Origin: Pirellulaceae bacterium
Lineage (GTDB): Bacteria; Planctomycetota; Planctomycetia; Pirellulales; Pirellulaceae
Assembly (NCBI GenBank): GCA_030748485.1
Contig: JASMLW010000123.1
Span: 1 to 37,171 of the forward strand
Direction: 5' to 3'
Length of the DNA: 37,171 nt
The notes beneath the pieces were generated by a model that saw only the letters and a list, made by a program, of their open reading frames with translations, had not been told where the DNA came from and ran no database searches. Each line of letters opens with the position of its first letter. The stretch's first letter is position 1. Below are positions 35,801 to 37,171 of the stretch, piece after piece. The position numbers were made by a program, and so were the translations under genes.

Positions 35801-35968
35801 GTGTTGTCGCGGCGACCGCGGCCGGGCGAATTGCAGAGTTGTCGAGTCTTCCTACGGGAGCAACGTGAGGAATACCAGCAGACCGATTCCGCCACCGCTG
35901 CCCATCGGGCGCTCACCGACCTTTGTCACATGCTGTTGTGCACGAACGAATTCCTTTATGTCGAGTAA
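32801..35968 (+). CDS. PSCyt1-DUF1549-DUF1553 exported protein with N-terminal beta domain
   Basis: A 1055-residue protein. The Sec signal is near residues 13-31 (LIAIGLLSSLVFTPSASA). Residues ~40-265 form an extra mostly-beta domain with no motif I can name. The planctomycete cytochrome C domain (PSCyt1) follows at ~268-365, with its CFSCH haem-binding motif (C279, C282, H283) and the REMPPDDEKLT tail. DUF1549 (~396-620) contains RRAYWDLTGLPP and QCCRCHNHKYDP (CxxCH at about 591-595). A charged coiled coil lies at ~640-705. DUF1553 (~765-1045) contains NPLVARVIVNRVW and GNFGRSGSPPTHPELLD. The family role is unknown; a c-type haem with a DUF1501 partner outside the cytoplasm is the usual arrangement. 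The next gene, DUF1501, starts 17 bases downstream. Confidence 0.92.
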   Translation: MRVSEMLAIGDTRLIAIGLLSSLVFTPSASAEPDSSKTVRTWRLKDAFATPNAVPANPALDEHGHPVWHFLRTTKFSNPTPRRRWNLNGDYARLADSGPKLFGADVTGWIFKGRDGYLAPLVARYEKPSTDGITWSPGDVVVAPGPEHAVVIGWRSPVRGRLEMKGLFEHAQTCCGVNSQVNWYVQRMPIDDGDPPETLARGHADFGSATPSGSFHLVDLSIKANESFYFVVDAHADGTNSPHHGDGTRFDVTITVRDAVEPPPPTFEKEIRPILARACFSCHGESDRESQLDLRTVTSILRGGESGHAIVRGDAKRSLLFDLVARREMPPDDEKLTASETRLIERWIEANAPAAESVRILPPRTQLTAADRQFWAFRTPAGSDPPVVVGDRRQRTAIDAFLSKRLADARLEFSPDANRETLMRRAYWDLTGLPPSPVDIDAFIEDAAPDAWERLLDRLLASPQYGVRWGRHWLDAVGYVDNRLFDGDLATIIPNEGIWRYRDYVIQAFNEDLPYDQFVTEQLAGDELVDWRNAETLTPQSQSQLAATGFFRSIEDHTSEPQYGIDKRYEVVFDTMQMMTTSLLGLTMQCCRCHNHKYDPLTQRDYFRLMATIEPALNPHQWIKPQERWQADVSPTEREQIDQHNADAQRQVDELNKQLETAKKAQTERKTGGSSDKSKESLAGEAEIARLTAKIAALNASKRSYGKMQVLWDATATPPRSRVLRRGDPHAPGILVTAGFPEVLTAGGAADAIRPKMTQGASTGLRLALANWLTDRRNPLVARVIVNRVWLHHFGRGIVATPGNFGRSGSPPTHPELLDHLAIDFIEHGWSIKRLHRQIMTSTAYLQQSAAVDDATGQTIDAENQLLWRMNLRRLEAEVLRDGLLAIGGNLSLRSGGPPVMITKPSDGLSRETPGSSGYGGNRRSVYLFARRVYPLKFLETFDAPIVPINCTKRSPSATVLQSFTQLNDEFMIRQADRLAARVGGMKAEEKEQIEVAWRTVLSRRPRPGELQSCRVFLREQREEYQQTDSATAAHRALTDLCHMLLCTNEFLYVE

Positions 35969-35985
35969 CTCTCGATGGGTGTTCC

Positions 35986-37171
35986 ATGGCGATGAACTCA
36001 ATTATGCGACATGGCGAAGCGGTATCGCGACGAGTGCTGTTGCAGCGGCTCGGGATCGGGTTCGGTTCGCTCGCGCTCGCCGATCTTGTCAGCGATCGGG
36101 GTGGCTGCCTGCGAGCCGACGAAGTCGCCGTCGATCTATCGCCGCGGCCAACTCACTTTGCGCCACGCGCCAAAGCAGTGATTCAGCTGTTCCAGAACGG
36201 CGGTCCTTCTCAAATGGATCTGTTCGATCCGAAACCCGAGTTGACCAAACGCAACGGGCAGCCGCACCCGAATGAAGTCGAAACGTTTCAGCTGAACAAC
36301 AAGAACGTGCTGCTCAAGACGCCGTTCAAATTTACCAGGCACGGTCGGTCCGGGATGCCTTTTGGCGAGACGTTGCCACACATGGCGAAGCTCGCCGACG
36401 ACTGGTGCATGGTTCGATCGATGCACACCGGGAACAACAATCACCCGTTTGCGATCAACATGATGCAGACCGGCAAGACGTTCGCCGGGCGACCGGCGAA
36501 GGGGTCCTGGATCTGTTACGCACTCGGGTCTGAGAACGATAGCTTGCCCGGCTACATCGTGCTCCGCGATCCGGCCGGCTACAACACGAGCGGCAAGATG
36601 GTCTGGTCGAGCGGTTGGCTGCCCGCCGTGTTTCAGGGAACCGAGTTCAGCACGAGCGGGACAGCCGTGCACCACCTGAAGCCGCCGGCAGGCGTGTCGC
36701 CGACTGGACGGGCGCGGGGGTTGAAGTTACTCGAACAGCTCAACCGCCGGCACCTCGGCAGGCATCCGCGGGAATCGGAGTTGGACGCGCGAATACAAAA
36801 CTTCGAACTCGCCGCGCGAATGCAACTCGCGGCGACCGACGTGCTGGATGTGTCGCGCGAATCGGCGGAGACGCGTACTCTATACGGGTTGGATAAACCG
36901 GCGACGGCCGGCTACGGGTTGCGGTGTTTGATGGCCCGTCGGTTGGTCGAGCACGGGGTCCGCTTCGTGCAGATCTTCCCGCCGTTGAAACCCTCTTTTC
37001 AACCGTGGGACAGCCACAGCAATCTCGAGTCGGGCATCCGTACGGTCAGCGCCAGCGTCGACCAACCTTCGGCGGCGCTAGTCAGCGATCTGAAACGGCG
37101 GGGTCTATTGGACGAGACGGTCGTGATGTGGACTGGCGAATTCGGTCGGCTGCCGATTACCGAAAACGCCA
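35986..37171 (+). CDS. DUF1501 protein, 3' truncated by the window end
   Basis: The frame is open from ATG 35986 to the last base (395 codons seen, no stop), so it is missing from simple stop-to-stop listings. The N-terminus has a twin-arginine-like signal (SRRVLLQRLGIGFGSLALADL). DUF1501 hallmarks: KAVIQLFQNGGPSQMDLFDPKP, NNNHPFAINMMQTG, YGLRCLMARRLVEHGVRFVQI, DSHSNLESG, and near the end MWTGEFGRLPITEN, the usual GEFGR(T)P core with L for T. It follows the PSCyt1-DUF1549-DUF1553 gene by 17 bases, the standard planctomycete pair, and presumably works with it outside the cytoplasm. An internal ATG at 35992 is an alternative start. Confidence 0.93.
   Translation, partial: MAMNSIMRHGEAVSRRVLLQRLGIGFGSLALADLVSDRGGCLRADEVAVDLSPRPTHFAPRAKAVIQLFQNGGPSQMDLFDPKPELTKRNGQPHPNEVETFQLNNKNVLLKTPFKFTRHGRSGMPFGETLPHMAKLADDWCMVRSMHTGNNNHPFAINMMQTGKTFAGRPAKGSWICYALGSENDSLPGYIVLRDPAGYNTSGKMVWSSGWLPAVFQGTEFSTSGTAVHHLKPPAGVSPTGRARGLKLLEQLNRRHLGRHPRESELDARIQNFELAARMQLAATDVLDVSRESAETRTLYGLDKPATAGYGLRCLMARRLVEHGVRFVQIFPPLKPSFQPWDSHSNLESGIRTVSASVDQPSAALVSDLKRRGLLDETVVMWTGEFGRLPITENA

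Overview
The window looks like a chromosomal segment of a planctomycete, probably Pirellulales/Planctomycetales-like. It carries three DUF1501 proteins, a PSCyt1-DUF1549-DUF1553 protein, two DUF1080 (3-keto-disaccharide hydrolase) proteins, several twin-arginine-exported TIM-barrel sugar isomerase/epimerase-like proteins, a PQQ-type beta-propeller and a WD40 protein. This repertoire is typical of that phylum. The DNA is GC-rich, so long antisense shadow ORFs are abundant. No rRNA, tRNA, CRISPR array or insertion sequence was found.

Layout. 1-1236: 3' part of a bifunctional CysN-CysC sulfate-activation gene. 1352-4265: an HSP90-family ATPase overlapping an alpha-solenoid-like partner. 4299-5633 (-): an FAD oxidoreductase, divergent from 5852-8761: an MFS transporter, an exported App1-like (DUF2183) phosphatase and a small membrane protein. 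8770-9196: three 138-bp tandem repeats. 9340-15710: DUF1501, DUF4190-like, M16 double-domain protease, SRPBCC protein and a membrane-anchored two-repeat protein. 15810-17582: a secreted protein of unknown function. 17635-20134 (-): a TAT-exported deacetylase-like protein, DUF1080 and a small membrane protein. 20264-20935: a cytosolic protein made of two copies of one domain. 20951-22204 (-): a beta-propeller. 22303-22570: three 107-bp palindromic repeats beside a GxxExxY gene. 23178-24098: TIM-barrel isomerase. 24141-27477 (-): TIM-barrel, DUF1501 and WD40 cluster. 27704-30165 (-): small membrane protein and a double alpha/beta-hydrolase. 30391-30738 (-): an HMA-type lipoprotein with an in-frame TGA. 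31105-31869 (-): HpaI-type aldolase. 32042-37171: DUF1080, PSCyt1-DUF1549-DUF1553 and a DUF1501 cut by the window end.

Most striking observation: the small lipoprotein gene on the minus strand at 30391-30738. Its reading frame is interrupted by one TGA exactly where the first cysteine of the heavy-metal-associated motif (MTCxxC) should be. The frame continues for 61 more sense codons that complete the domain. Nineteen nucleotides after the TGA begins the G-starting loop of a 7-bp hairpin, which fits the geometry of a bacterial SECIS element. An intrinsic terminator lies just beyond the far stop, and a Shine-Dalgarno and promoter-like elements lie upstream. A selenocysteine-containing (UxxC) metal-binding lipoprotein is therefore the leading hypothesis; a nonsense mutation is the alternative. 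The Sec machinery (selA/selB/selC/selD) is not in this window.

Much of the rest looks like polysaccharide/sugar-derivative catabolism at or outside the cytoplasmic membrane: exported DUF1080, TIM-barrel isomerases, deacetylase-like protein, alpha/beta-hydrolases, HpaI aldolase and an ACS-type MFS carrier. DUF1501/DUF1549/DUF1553 proteins, whose biochemical role is still poorly known, lie among them.
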